Assembly (NCBI GenBank): GCA_016124315.1
Contig: WGNW01000088.1
Coordinates: forward strand, 20,769-84,768
DNA: 64,000 nucleotides
Source: Alphaproteobacteria bacterium
GTDB taxonomy: Bacteria; Pseudomonadota; Alphaproteobacteria; SMXS01
Reading direction: 5' to 3'
Of the stretch, positions 7,075 through 15,594 are shown piece by piece (the stretch's first letter is position 1; the number at the start of each line of letters is the position of its first letter). A model generated the notes under the pieces. The model worked only from the letters and a program-made list of their open reading frames with translations. It made no database searches and had not been told where the DNA came from. The position numbers were made by a program, and so were the translations under genes.

Positions 7075-8910
7075 TCAGTTGATCTTGACGACGCCGCCGC
7101 GCGCGGTGAGCACCGCGTCGGCGGAGATGCTGACCATGGGCGCCGACTGCTGGATCTTGCCGGTTCCCTGGATGGTGACGGTCGCCGCCTTGATGGTGAT
7201 CGACATGGGATCGATCTTGATGCTGCTGGCGCCGACCTTCAGTTCGATGGACTGCTTGGCCTCCTCGCTGATCTTGCCCATGGAGACGCGGATCGTCCGG
7301 TTGCCATTGGTGATGGTGATGCTCTGGTCGTTCTTCACCTCGATCGTCTGCTCGTTCTCCACCTTCAGGCCGTCGTCGTGCTCGACCCGCCGGTTGAAGT
7401 CCTTCTGGGCGTGGAAATAGACTTCCTCGCTGCCGGGCTTGTCCTCGAAGCGCAGCTCGTTGAAGTCCTCCGTCCCGCCCTTCTCGCTGCGGGTCTTCAC
7501 GCCGCTGCGGGTCTTGGCGCCGGCCAGGGCATAGGGCGGCATCTGCTCGGCGTTGTAGACCGAGCCGATCACCAGCGGCCGGTCCGGGTCGCCGTCGAGG
7601 AAGCTGACCACCACCTCCTGGCCGACCCGGGGCCAGAAGAACGCGCCCCAGTTCTTGCCGGCCCAGCCCTGGGCGACCCGGATCCAGCAGGAGCTCTTCT
7701 CGTCGTTCTTGCCGTAGCGATCCCAGTGGAACTGCACCTTTATCCGACCGTACTTGTCGACCAGGATGTCGTCGCCCGACGCACCGGTGACGATCGCCGT
7801 CTGGCTGCCCGGTATCCGCGGCTTCGGCGTCTGCCGCGGCGGCCGGAACAGCACCTTCGACGGCATGCACTGGAAACTGTTGGAATAGCCCGTCTCGCCG
7901 CCGGGACCGCCGGGCACGTAGCTGCCTTCCGCGACCTGGTGGCTGATCCGCGTCACCACGAATTCCTGGCGGTCGTCCACCGGGAAGTCGGTGCTGCGGA
8001 ACTGGAAGGTGCGGGCCGGCGCCAGCGTGCGGCAGCCGCCCGCGCCTTCGGCGGTGTCGTAGCCCGCCTCCTCCTCTTCCATGCGGATCTTGGCCAAGTC
8101 GCGCCCTGGGCCCTTGGCGGCATAGCGGCCGGGATATTCGAACCGGGTGAAATTGTCGGCGTTGCGCAGCCGCACGATGCTGGTGACCGCGGCGTTGAGC
8201 TTCTCCGACGGGGTCTCGAAGTTGAAGTCGGTATGCTCGAAGCGGCCGGTCCTGAAGGCGTGGCGGTGCTCCCAGGCCCACAGATGGTCGCCCGTCTGCG
8301 CCCCCGCCGAGCCGCCGGTGTATTCGATCTCGGCTTCGTCGGCCTTCTTGTATGCCGAGAGGCCGTCGGCGAGGACCATGACATGCTGGTCCTTCTCATG
8401 ACGGAAGAAGTAGAAGATGCCTTCCTCCTCCATCAGGCGCGACACGAAGTCGAAATCGGACTCCTGCCACTGGACGCAATATTCCCGGACCGTGGCGCCG
8501 CCCTTGATGCCGGACAGGTCGGCGTGGCTGCCGAAGCCCTTGTCGCGGAACACCTGCTGGATGATGTTCTTCGCGGTCATGTTCTGGAAGATGCGGGAGT
8601 TGCGCTCCAGGCCGAGAAACCACAGCCAGGGCACGATGCGCAGGCGGAAGCTGCCCAGCCGGTCATGCATGGCCACCGCGTAGCCGTGGAAATGCCGCTC
8701 GCCGCCGTCCTTCAGCGTCAGGTCGCAGCCGACGGGATGGCCGACGATGTCGGACGGCGCCACCTTGGGTACCTGCAGGAATCCCTCGAGTTCCATGTCG
8801 AAGGGCATGGAAAGCCCTTCCTCCACGGAAAGGTTGCGCGCCGCCAGGACATCCTCGCCCAGCGGCGTGCGAACCTTGAGAATTCTCGTGTCCTGGTCGA
8901 AATCGGCCAC
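7075..8910 (-). CDS. vgrG: T6SS spike protein VgrG (TssI)
   Basis: 611 residues, normal for a non-specialised VgrG. It carries the phage gp44-like base in the first about 380 residues, the OB-fold gp5 part (DKYGRIKVQFHWD and SSCWIRVAQGWAGK are highly diagnostic), and a beta-helical needle ending at GVVKIN. There is no C-terminal effector extension, so cargo must bind non-covalently, matching the separate DUF6931-like, hydrophobic and PAAR genes downstream. The start is GTG at 8910; no in-frame ATG fits the conserved N-terminus better. It follows hcp by 92 nt on the same strand. Confidence 0.97.
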   Translation of the reverse strand: MADFDQDTRILKVRTPLGEDVLAARNLSVEEGLSMPFDMELEGFLQVPKVAPSDIVGHPVGCDLTLKDGGERHFHGYAVAMHDRLGSFRLRIVPWLWFLGLERNSRIFQNMTAKNIIQQVFRDKGFGSHADLSGIKGGATVREYCVQWQESDFDFVSRLMEEEGIFYFFRHEKDQHVMVLADGLSAYKKADEAEIEYTGGSAGAQTGDHLWAWEHRHAFRTGRFEHTDFNFETPSEKLNAAVTSIVRLRNADNFTRFEYPGRYAAKGPGRDLAKIRMEEEEAGYDTAEGAGGCRTLAPARTFQFRSTDFPVDDRQEFVVTRISHQVAEGSYVPGGPGGETGYSNSFQCMPSKVLFRPPRQTPKPRIPGSQTAIVTGASGDDILVDKYGRIKVQFHWDRYGKNDEKSSCWIRVAQGWAGKNWGAFFWPRVGQEVVVSFLDGDPDRPLVIGSVYNAEQMPPYALAGAKTRSGVKTRSEKGGTEDFNELRFEDKPGSEEVYFHAQKDFNRRVEHDDGLKVENEQTIEVKNDQSITITNGNRTIRVSMGKISEEAKQSIELKVGASSIKIDPMSITIKAATVTIQGTGKIQQSAPMVSISADAVLTARGGVVKIN

Positions 8911-9002
8911 CGGCAGCTCATCCCAGCGCGCGGCCGGCCGGCCGCGTCTTCACGACGGGGTCCGAGCCGGCGGAACGCTTTGCGGCCACGAACGCCTTCC
9001 GG

Positions 9003-9476
9003 CTACATCTTCACGCCCTTCTGGATGTCGTAGCCGGCCGGCACCGGATTGCCCGCCTTGTTGTTCTTATCGAACGGCGTGTACTTCATCATGATCTTGG
9101 CGAAGCTCATGCTGATGGTTTCGACCGGGTCGCCCGAGCCGCCGCCAGACACCGAGTAGCCGGTCAGCAGACAGTCCTCGAGTTCGTATTCCAGGTATGT
9201 GGCCAGCTGTTCGCTCGACCGCACGAAGTGAACCTGCACCTTCTTGCCCGTGCCGACGCAGGTTTCCGCGAACAGCTTCGGCGAGGACAGATCGAGCTGC
9301 TTGGTGACGGTGACTTCGCTCAGGGACGGCTTCGAAACGGACCGCTCCTTGCCGCCACCCGTTTCGATCATCGCGCTGCGGCCGACGCCGAAGCTGAATG
9401 AATCCGCCTCGATCCATTTCTCATGGCCCTTGGCAGTCACGATCCCGTCTATGCCGTCTATCTTCAGGTAGATCAC
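9003..9476 (-). CDS. hcp: T6SS tube protein Hcp (TssD)
   Basis: 157 residues, family length. The pattern MIYLKIDGIDG, VTVTKQLDLSSPKLF and ISMSFAKIMMKYTPFD is typical of Hcp, which stacks as hexameric rings to form the inner tube expelled by sheath contraction. The start is GTG at 9476 with GGAG about 8 nt upstream. A 97-nt gap separates it from the clpV stop, the longest in this part of the arm, so hcp may also have its own promoter, as is common for this highly expressed component; no clear -35/-10 was found. No evolved C-terminal domain. Confidence 0.96.
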   Translation of the reverse strand: MIYLKIDGIDGIVTAKGHEKWIEADSFSFGVGRSAMIETGGGKERSVSKPSLSEVTVTKQLDLSSPKLFAETCVGTGKKVQVHFVRSSEQLATYLEYELEDCLLTGYSVSGGGSGDPVETISMSFAKIMMKYTPFDKNNKAGNPVPAGYDIQKGVKM

Positions 9477-9573
9477 GTTCGTTCTCCGTTACCCGTGTTA
9501 CTTCATCTTTCGACATTCATGGGGAGTCAATTTCGTGAACAGCCTGTCGTCCCCTCGCCGACACTTTCCCCGC

Positions 9574-12207
9574 TCATGTCAACTCTATCGAGAAGTTGCT
9601 GACTTCGTCGACTCCTAGTTTCACACCCGAAACGACACTTCCCTCGGCCATCAGGGCAAGGATGCGCCGCGACAATTCGGGCAGCAGATTGGCGTTGATG
9701 ATGTGGTCGATGTTGCGGGCGCCGCTCTCCACCTCCGTGCAGCGGGCGGCGATGGCCGCCGGCACCTCGTCGGCGCACTCGAACGTGGCGCCGTAGTTCT
9801 CGCCCAGCCGCTTGCCGATGCTGCGCAGCTTCAGGCCGGCGATCTTCCGGATCATCTCGTCGTCCAGCGGCACGTAGGGCGTGACCTTCACCCGTCCCAG
9901 GAATGCCGGCTTGAAGTATTTCGTCAGTTCCGGACGCAGCGCCTCTTCCAGGTCCGCGACGGTGATCTCGTCCGACGATGCGTAGAGGCGGGAGATCAGG
10001 TCGGTTCCCGCGTTCGACGTCATGATGATGACGGTGTTGCGGAAATCCACGTCGCGACCCTCGCTGTCACGCAGCACGCCCTTGTCGAACAGCTGGTAGA
10101 ACACGTCCTGCACGCCGGGATGGGCCTTTTCCATCTCGTCGAAGAGCACCACGCCATAGGGCCGGCGGCGCACCGCCTCGGTCAGGATGCCGCCCTCGCC
10201 ATAGCCGACATAGCCGGGCGGCGCGCCCATCAGGGTGGAGACCTTATGCTCCTCCTTGAACTCGGACATGTTGATGACCGTCAGCGCGTCCTTGCCGCCA
10301 TAGAGCATGTCGGCGAGGCACAGCGCCGTTTCCGTCTTGCCGACGCCGCTGGTGCCGACCATGAGGAACACGCCGACCGGCTTGTTGGGATCGGTCAGCC
10401 GCGCCCGCGACGTGACGATGCTCTCGGCGATGGCCTGAAGCGCGTGGGACTGGCCGATGACGCGCTGTTCCATCTGCTCGCGCAGCGACAGCACGCTGGA
10501 GATCTCGTCGGCGACCATGCGACCGACGGGAATGCCGGTCCAGTTCTCGACCACCGCGGCGACGGCCTGGGCGTCCACCACGGCAAACACCAGCGGATCC
10601 TCGTCCTGGATCTCCCGCAACTCGGCAGCCAGCTGGTCGTGTTCGGCGATCGCCGCAGGCAGGTCCTCCGGCTTGCCGTCGGCGCCCGCGTCCAGCCTCT
10701 TCTTCAGATCGAGGATCTTGCCGACCAGTTCCTGCTCGCGCTTCCAGCGGTCGTCGAGCGCGCTCGCCTCGGCATCGTTCTTCGCCTGCTCGTCGGTCAG
10801 CTGGGCGATCTCCGCGTCGAAGCGCCCGTCGAGGTTCTCGCGCTGGAGGCTCTGCAGCGAGGCGTCGAGGGACTGGCGGCGGCGCTTCACGTCGCTGATC
10901 TGGGACGGCGTCGACGTCTGGCTCAGCGCCACGCGGGCGCACGCCGTGTCCAGCAGGCTCACCGCCTTGTCGGGCAGCTGGCGGCCCTGGATGTAGCGCT
11001 GCGACAGCTTGACCGAGGCAATGACGGCCTCGTCGAGGACGCGGACCCCGTGGTGCTTCGCCAGCACGCCGGCCACCCGGCGCATGATCTCGATGCCGAC
11101 GCCCTCGTCCGGTTCGTCGACCTTGACCACCTGGAAGCGCCGCGTGAGCGCCGGGTCCTTCTCGAAGTACTTCTTGTATTCGGCCCATGTGGTGGCGGCG
11201 ATGGTGCGCAGTTCGCCGCGCGCCAGCGCCGGCTTGAGCAGGTTCGCGGCGTCGCCCTGGCCGGCCTGGCCGCCGGCGCCGATCAGCGTGTGGGCCTCGT
11301 CGATGAACAGGATCACCGGCTTTTCGGACGCCTTGACCCCTTCGATCACGCCTTTCAGCCGGTTCTCGAACTCGCCCTTGATGCCGGCCCCGGCCTGGAG
11401 CAGGCCCAGGTCGAGCACGCGCACGGAAACGTCGCGCAACGCGCTGGGCACGTCGCCCTGCGAGACCGCGAGCGCGAAGCCCTCGGCCACCGCCGTCTTG
11501 CCGACACCGGCCTCGCCGGTCAGGATCGGATTGTTCTGGCGCCGCCGGGTCAGGATGTCGATCACCTGGCGGATTTCGGCATTGCGGCCGATCACCGGGT
11601 CGATCTTGCCGGATTTGGCCTGTGCTGTGAGATCGATCGTGTACTGGGACAAGGCGTCGCTGGCGCCCGATGGCGCCCGGGGCGCGGCGGCAGCCTCGCC
11701 GTCCGCCGCCTTTTCCGGCTCGCCCTCGCTTTCGCCGGAACCGGCCAGGATGGACCCGAAGCCGGCGAGCAGGTCGTCGGGCTTCACCAGGGCGAACTGG
11801 CTGGAAATCTCCCGTGCCTGGCGTGCCAGCGCCTCGTCGCTCAGCAGCGCGAGGACGAGAAGCCCCGAGCGGACCCGGGACGATCCCAGATCGACCGAAC
11901 CGATCAGCCAGGCCTCGCGGATCAGGGAAATGAGCGAGGGCGACAGCGCCGGCGGCCGGGCATTGCCGGTCTGCAGCCGGTCGAGCGACCTGTCGATGTC
12001 CTTGACCAGTCGCCCCATGTCGAGGCCGAAGTGGCGCCCGATGAGCTCGACGTCCGTTCCGCCGAGGTCGCAGAGCTTCCTGAGCCAGTGTTCGACCTCG
12101 ACATTGTACTGCGTGCGCGACAGGGTGAGCCCCGCTGCGCCTTCGAGCGTCGAGCGGCACGGCTCGTTGAGCACGCCGATCAAGGCCTTGAGGTTGACTT
12201 TGCTCAC
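9574..12207 (-). CDS. clpV: T6SS sheath-recycling ATPase ClpV (TssH)
   Basis: 877 residues. It has the N-terminal Clp repeat domain, a first AAA+ module with Walker A GEAGVGKT near residue 230 and Walker B LFIDEAHTL, a coiled-coil middle domain, and a second AAA+ module with GTSGVGKT near 617 and VVLFDEMEKAHP. ClpV unfolds contracted TssB/TssC sheath so it can be reused. The GTG start at 12207 overlaps the tssG stop (GTGA), showing translational coupling. An alternative, general disaggregase ClpB, is excluded by context and by the N-domain divergence. Confidence 0.97.
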   Translation of the reverse strand: MSKVNLKALIGVLNEPCRSTLEGAAGLTLSRTQYNVEVEHWLRKLCDLGGTDVELIGRHFGLDMGRLVKDIDRSLDRLQTGNARPPALSPSLISLIREAWLIGSVDLGSSRVRSGLLVLALLSDEALARQAREISSQFALVKPDDLLAGFGSILAGSGESEGEPEKAADGEAAAAPRAPSGASDALSQYTIDLTAQAKSGKIDPVIGRNAEIRQVIDILTRRRQNNPILTGEAGVGKTAVAEGFALAVSQGDVPSALRDVSVRVLDLGLLQAGAGIKGEFENRLKGVIEGVKASEKPVILFIDEAHTLIGAGGQAGQGDAANLLKPALARGELRTIAATTWAEYKKYFEKDPALTRRFQVVKVDEPDEGVGIEIMRRVAGVLAKHHGVRVLDEAVIASVKLSQRYIQGRQLPDKAVSLLDTACARVALSQTSTPSQISDVKRRRQSLDASLQSLQRENLDGRFDAEIAQLTDEQAKNDAEASALDDRWKREQELVGKILDLKKRLDAGADGKPEDLPAAIAEHDQLAAELREIQDEDPLVFAVVDAQAVAAVVENWTGIPVGRMVADEISSVLSLREQMEQRVIGQSHALQAIAESIVTSRARLTDPNKPVGVFLMVGTSGVGKTETALCLADMLYGGKDALTVINMSEFKEEHKVSTLMGAPPGYVGYGEGGILTEAVRRRPYGVVLFDEMEKAHPGVQDVFYQLFDKGVLRDSEGRDVDFRNTVIIMTSNAGTDLISRLYASSDEITVADLEEALRPELTKYFKPAFLGRVKVTPYVPLDDEMIRKIAGLKLRSIGKRLGENYGATFECADEVPAAIAARCTEVESGARNIDHIINANLLPELSRRILALMAEGSVVSGVKLGVDEVSNFSIELT

Positions 12208-13295
12208 CCCTCACCCCCCGATGAGAATATCGCGTCAGCCAGTTCGACATCCATGGTGTCGCCCGCCAGCCAGGATGTCCACCCCAGCCGGCTTCCCCCT
12301 TCGGAACCGTCCCCCAACCGGCATCCAGGCGCCTCGGAGCCACGGAGAACGAGCTGAATATCGAAATCAGTTTCTGCCCGAGTGTAGCATTGCGCAAGCG
12401 CCCGTGCCTGTCTGATTGCCGGTCGGTCGGGTAACAGCGCCGTGAACTGCCGGAGGCTCATCGGTCCCAGCCGGATACGGAAGGACGCGTCGGGCCTGAA
12501 GACGCATTCACCCAGCATGGCGCGGCGCGACAGCCTTGCGTCGCCGGGGTTCCGGCCGTGGCTGCCGAGCGCGCGCCGTTCGTCGGCGTCGAGCGTCACC
12601 CGGGTGCCCCGGAACTCTTCGATGCGGGCGGACACCCCGAGCAGGTCGGCGAGCATGATGCTCAGCCCGGCGGCCGGACGGGTCCGGTTGGCCCACAGGC
12701 CGACATATTTCAGGAAGATCCAGTCCGGCAGCCCGGTCCGGCGGCGCACGGTAGCGTCGCCATAGCCGGTGAACGCCAGCATGGCCTGCAGCAGCGGGCT
12801 GACGGTCCGCCGGCCGACAAGGTCGTCATAGACCGACTGCAGCGGCGCGTGCTTGAGCCGGGCGCGATAGAACAGCGACACCAGGCGGTGGGACAGCAGG
12901 TCGAGAAAGTCGTGCAGCGCCGTGTTGCGGGCCCGGTTCTGGCGAATGACTTCCTTGGCGTAAGGCGGCGGCAGCGGGGTGTTCCGGCCCGCCAGCCCCA
13001 TGAACGCGGCCCAGACCTCCGCCGTCTCGCCGCCGTCGCGGTTCCGGCCGGTTTCGATGCGCGCCACGGCGCGGGCGGCAAAGCGGAGGCTGGGTTCGGA
13101 CCGGAACCGCACCGGTTCGTCCGAGGGATGGGTGTCCCGCCCGACCCGTCTCGCCTGCTCGTCGGCCGACCCCAGCAGGCGCTCCAGCAGGAAGACGGCC
13201 TGGAAGAAGTCCAGGCGCCCGACGGGCGGCAGGTCCGGTCGCGCCTGGCGCGGCTCCGTGTCGCTGCGGCTCTCCTCCGTCGTCCCGCGGCTCAT
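12204..13295 (-). CDS. tssG: T6SS baseplate protein TssG
   Basis: 363 residues. The features of the ImpH/TssG (DUF1305) family are visible: FFQAVFLLERLL near residue 30, the PVRFRSEPSLRF motif near residue 75, and HDFLDLLSHRLVSLFYRA in the middle. TssG forms the TssK-TssF-TssG wedge of the baseplate. It sits 9 nt after tssF and overlaps clpV by 4 nt. The start ATG at 13295 is followed by a Ser/Arg/Glu-rich stretch before the conserved part. No abnormality seen. Confidence 0.95.
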   Translation of the reverse strand: MSRGTTEESRSDTEPRQARPDLPPVGRLDFFQAVFLLERLLGSADEQARRVGRDTHPSDEPVRFRSEPSLRFAARAVARIETGRNRDGGETAEVWAAFMGLAGRNTPLPPPYAKEVIRQNRARNTALHDFLDLLSHRLVSLFYRARLKHAPLQSVYDDLVGRRTVSPLLQAMLAFTGYGDATVRRRTGLPDWIFLKYVGLWANRTRPAAGLSIMLADLLGVSARIEEFRGTRVTLDADERRALGSHGRNPGDARLSRRAMLGECVFRPDASFRIRLGPMSLRQFTALLPDRPAIRQARALAQCYTRAETDFDIQLVLRGSEAPGCRLGDGSEGGSRLGWTSWLAGDTMDVELADAIFSSGGEG

Positions 13296-13304
13296 CGCCG
13301 GCGC

Positions 13305-15122
13305 TCACAGCACATGGCCCGCCCCCAGGCGCGGCGCCCAGCGATGGAACTCGCCGTCGCTGCCGGCGATGCGCACGACGAGTTCGACGAAGGAATTGAT
13401 CGACGCCGAGCGGGACAGGAAGCGTTCGATCACGGCCATGAACAGGAACGTGCTGCTGCCCGCGTCCTGCGGCGGGTCGAAGACCAGCGTGACCTCCAGC
13501 CCCTGGCAGACGGCGACACCCTGCGGGAACGCAACCTTGCGGGCGACGCGCCGGGACGAGACGGAGAGAATGCCATCGATCAGCGCGCGATTGGCGGCGG
13601 ATCCGCGAAAATCGTGCAGCGCCAGCACCTCCCGCAGCGACTGGCCGCCCGTATCGTCGCCCACGAGCGCCAGATGGCTGAGCGAGAGCTGGGAGATCAG
13701 ATTCCAGGCGCGCGCGTCGCCCAGCTCCGGGCGGACGGGCTTTTCCAGCGCCGCCCGACACCCCACGGACCCGATCGGCGCGGCCACCTCGGTGAGGAAG
13801 AGCTGCGGCTGGCCGCCGCCGAAGGGAAGCCGCGAGGCCATGTCCCGGTTGAAGCAGCGTGTCTCGACGGTGAGTACCCACTTGTCGAGCGACACCGCCT
13901 TGCCCGCGAAGTCGACGATCGACATGTAGAGGTCGGATCCGCCCCTGGCGTGCGGCGCGGGACGCCGGACGGCGTGCCAGTAGAACGTCGCTCCCGACTC
14001 CTGGTCCGGCCTGCCCACCGCGTAGAACGGCGCCACCGGCACCGCGTCGCCGCCGTCCGGCGGCAGAAGCGACACCGCGGTGACGTCGTATATCTCCAGC
14101 GCGTCCAGATTGTAGCGGTCCGGCTCGACGCGGATTTCCGGCACCCCGCCCGACAGCGAGACCGGATCGCAGCGGTGATCGAAGACGTTCATGATCGGGA
14201 CGCAGCCCAACGAGAAGTTGGCCGCGCCAACCGACTGTCCCACCCCGGCCGGCACATCGCTGAGATAGACGAACAGATCCCATTCGGAACCGGCCAGCGA
14301 CCCTGCGGCCCCCAGGTCGATGTCGACGAACAGGAACTTGCGCGGCATCAGGAAATACTCGGTCAGCAGCCGGTAGCCGGGAAAGGTGCGCGGCTCCGGC
14401 GGCAACAGCGCCTCGTCGTCGTCGAAGCCCACCTGGCGCACCGCCTCGCGGCCCAGCGCCACACTGCCGCCCGACCGCTCGCGGGACACCACGGCGACCC
14501 CCACCGCGCAGCGGCACAGCATCTCGTAGAGACTGCCCGGCACCTGGCCGGAGCCTTCCAGGTGAAGCCGCAGGGAGCCGATGCCCAGCTCTGCAAGCTT
14601 CACACCGGCATCGAACGTCCGCAGCCGCAGCCGCAGCACGGCGCTGGCCTGACCGGCGTTGGGGTGCGCGGGCGCGTCGTGGCGTCCGGTACGCAGTTCG
14701 GCCGCCGCGAGCGTCACCGGATGAAGGGCGGTGTCGAAGCAGGTCGTGAACCGCACCGGCTGGCCGCCAACAGGCTGGCTCTCGATCTCCGTGCCACGCG
14801 GCACCACGGCTGAATCGGTCGCCTGCCGGTCCAGTTCCATGCGCACGACACTGGCCGGCGGCAGCGGATTGGCGTAGTGCGGATAGACCTCGCCGACGAA
14901 GGCGTCGCTGAGCTCCGGAAAGGTGTCGTCCAGCTTCAGGCGGACCCGCGCCGACAGCAGGGCGACCGCCTCGATCAGGCGCTCCACATGCGGGTCCGCA
15001 CTCTGTCCCGGTCCCAGGCGCAGCCCTTCCGCCGCCTGGGGATGCGCGTCCGCGAACTCGCCCGCCAGGTTGCGGATGAAGTCGAGCTCCCGCTCGTAAT
15101 AGGTCAGCAGCCGGTCAGCCAT
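13305..15122 (-). CDS. tssF: T6SS baseplate protein TssF
   Basis: 605 residues, close to family length. The N-terminus LLTYYERELDFIRNLAGEFA and the following P(Q)AAEGLRLG.G..DPHVERLIEA are hallmark TssF (ImpG/VasA, DUF879) sequence. TssF pairs with TssG in the baseplate wedge. The ATG at 15122 overlaps the end of tssE by 8 nt. The C-terminal DFRGSAANRALIDGIL segment is also typical. No truncation is visible. Confidence 0.95.
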   Translation of the reverse strand: MADRLLTYYERELDFIRNLAGEFADAHPQAAEGLRLGPGQSADPHVERLIEAVALLSARVRLKLDDTFPELSDAFVGEVYPHYANPLPPASVVRMELDRQATDSAVVPRGTEIESQPVGGQPVRFTTCFDTALHPVTLAAAELRTGRHDAPAHPNAGQASAVLRLRLRTFDAGVKLAELGIGSLRLHLEGSGQVPGSLYEMLCRCAVGVAVVSRERSGGSVALGREAVRQVGFDDDEALLPPEPRTFPGYRLLTEYFLMPRKFLFVDIDLGAAGSLAGSEWDLFVYLSDVPAGVGQSVGAANFSLGCVPIMNVFDHRCDPVSLSGGVPEIRVEPDRYNLDALEIYDVTAVSLLPPDGGDAVPVAPFYAVGRPDQESGATFYWHAVRRPAPHARGGSDLYMSIVDFAGKAVSLDKWVLTVETRCFNRDMASRLPFGGGQPQLFLTEVAAPIGSVGCRAALEKPVRPELGDARAWNLISQLSLSHLALVGDDTGGQSLREVLALHDFRGSAANRALIDGILSVSSRRVARKVAFPQGVAVCQGLEVTLVFDPPQDAGSSTFLFMAVIERFLSRSASINSFVELVVRIAGSDGEFHRWAPRLGAGHVL

Positions 15123-15594
15123 CCGCTTCCACCGTCAGTTCGATGCCCGTACCGGCGGGCCGGAGGATGGAATCGAACACGATCGGCTCGATGACCGGAT
15201 CCGCCTTCAGCACGGCCTCGACCCGCAGCCGCAGCGCCCACTTGTCACCGGCCTCGTCGCGCCGCACGTCGACCCGCACCCGGGTCAGCCGCGGCTCGTG
15301 CACGTCGATCAGCCGCGCGATCTGCCGGCTGATGGCGGTGCGGCGGAACTCCATCGACTCGCCGACGCCCGTGTAATCCGGCAGTCCATAGTTGAGCACC
15401 GAGGTCGCGGTCTCCGGGCACTCCTCGGGCAGGCGCCAGAGCGGAGCGTGGCTGTTGAGAAGGCTCTCCAGATCGCGGCGGACGCCCTGGCGCAGGCGGT
15501 CGACGCTGGCCTGCCGGTCCATGCCGGCGGTAGCGCCCGGCTCCAGCAGGCGGTCGAGCACCGAAAGGCGAACGGGACTCCGGCTGTCCGTCAT
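15115..15594 (-). CDS. tssE: T6SS baseplate protein TssE (gp25-like)
   Basis: 159 residues. SVLDRLLEPG near the N-terminus, RRDLESLLNSHAP, and ATSVLNYGLPDYTG match the gp25-like lysozyme-fold baseplate family; the catalytic residues of lysozyme are absent as usual in TssE. The protein initiates sheath polymerisation on the baseplate. It overlaps the upstream tssC-type gene (ATGA) and the downstream tssF (8 nt). Confidence 0.95.
   Translation of the reverse strand: MTDSRSPVRLSVLDRLLEPGATAGMDRQASVDRLRQGVRRDLESLLNSHAPLWRLPEECPETATSVLNYGLPDYTGVGESMEFRRTAISRQIARLIDVHEPRLTRVRVDVRRDEAGDKWALRLRVEAVLKADPVIEPIVFDSILRPAGTGIELTVEADG

Noticed and set aside
9703..12357. 884-codon open frame on the plus strand opposite clpV
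   Set aside because: It is fully antisense to a well-conserved ATPase, and its composition (Arg/Gly/Leu/Asp-rich) fits the mirror of GC-rich codons. Similar antisense frames lie opposite vgrG, tssF-tssG, the Sel1 gene, the RND permease and the TonB receptors.
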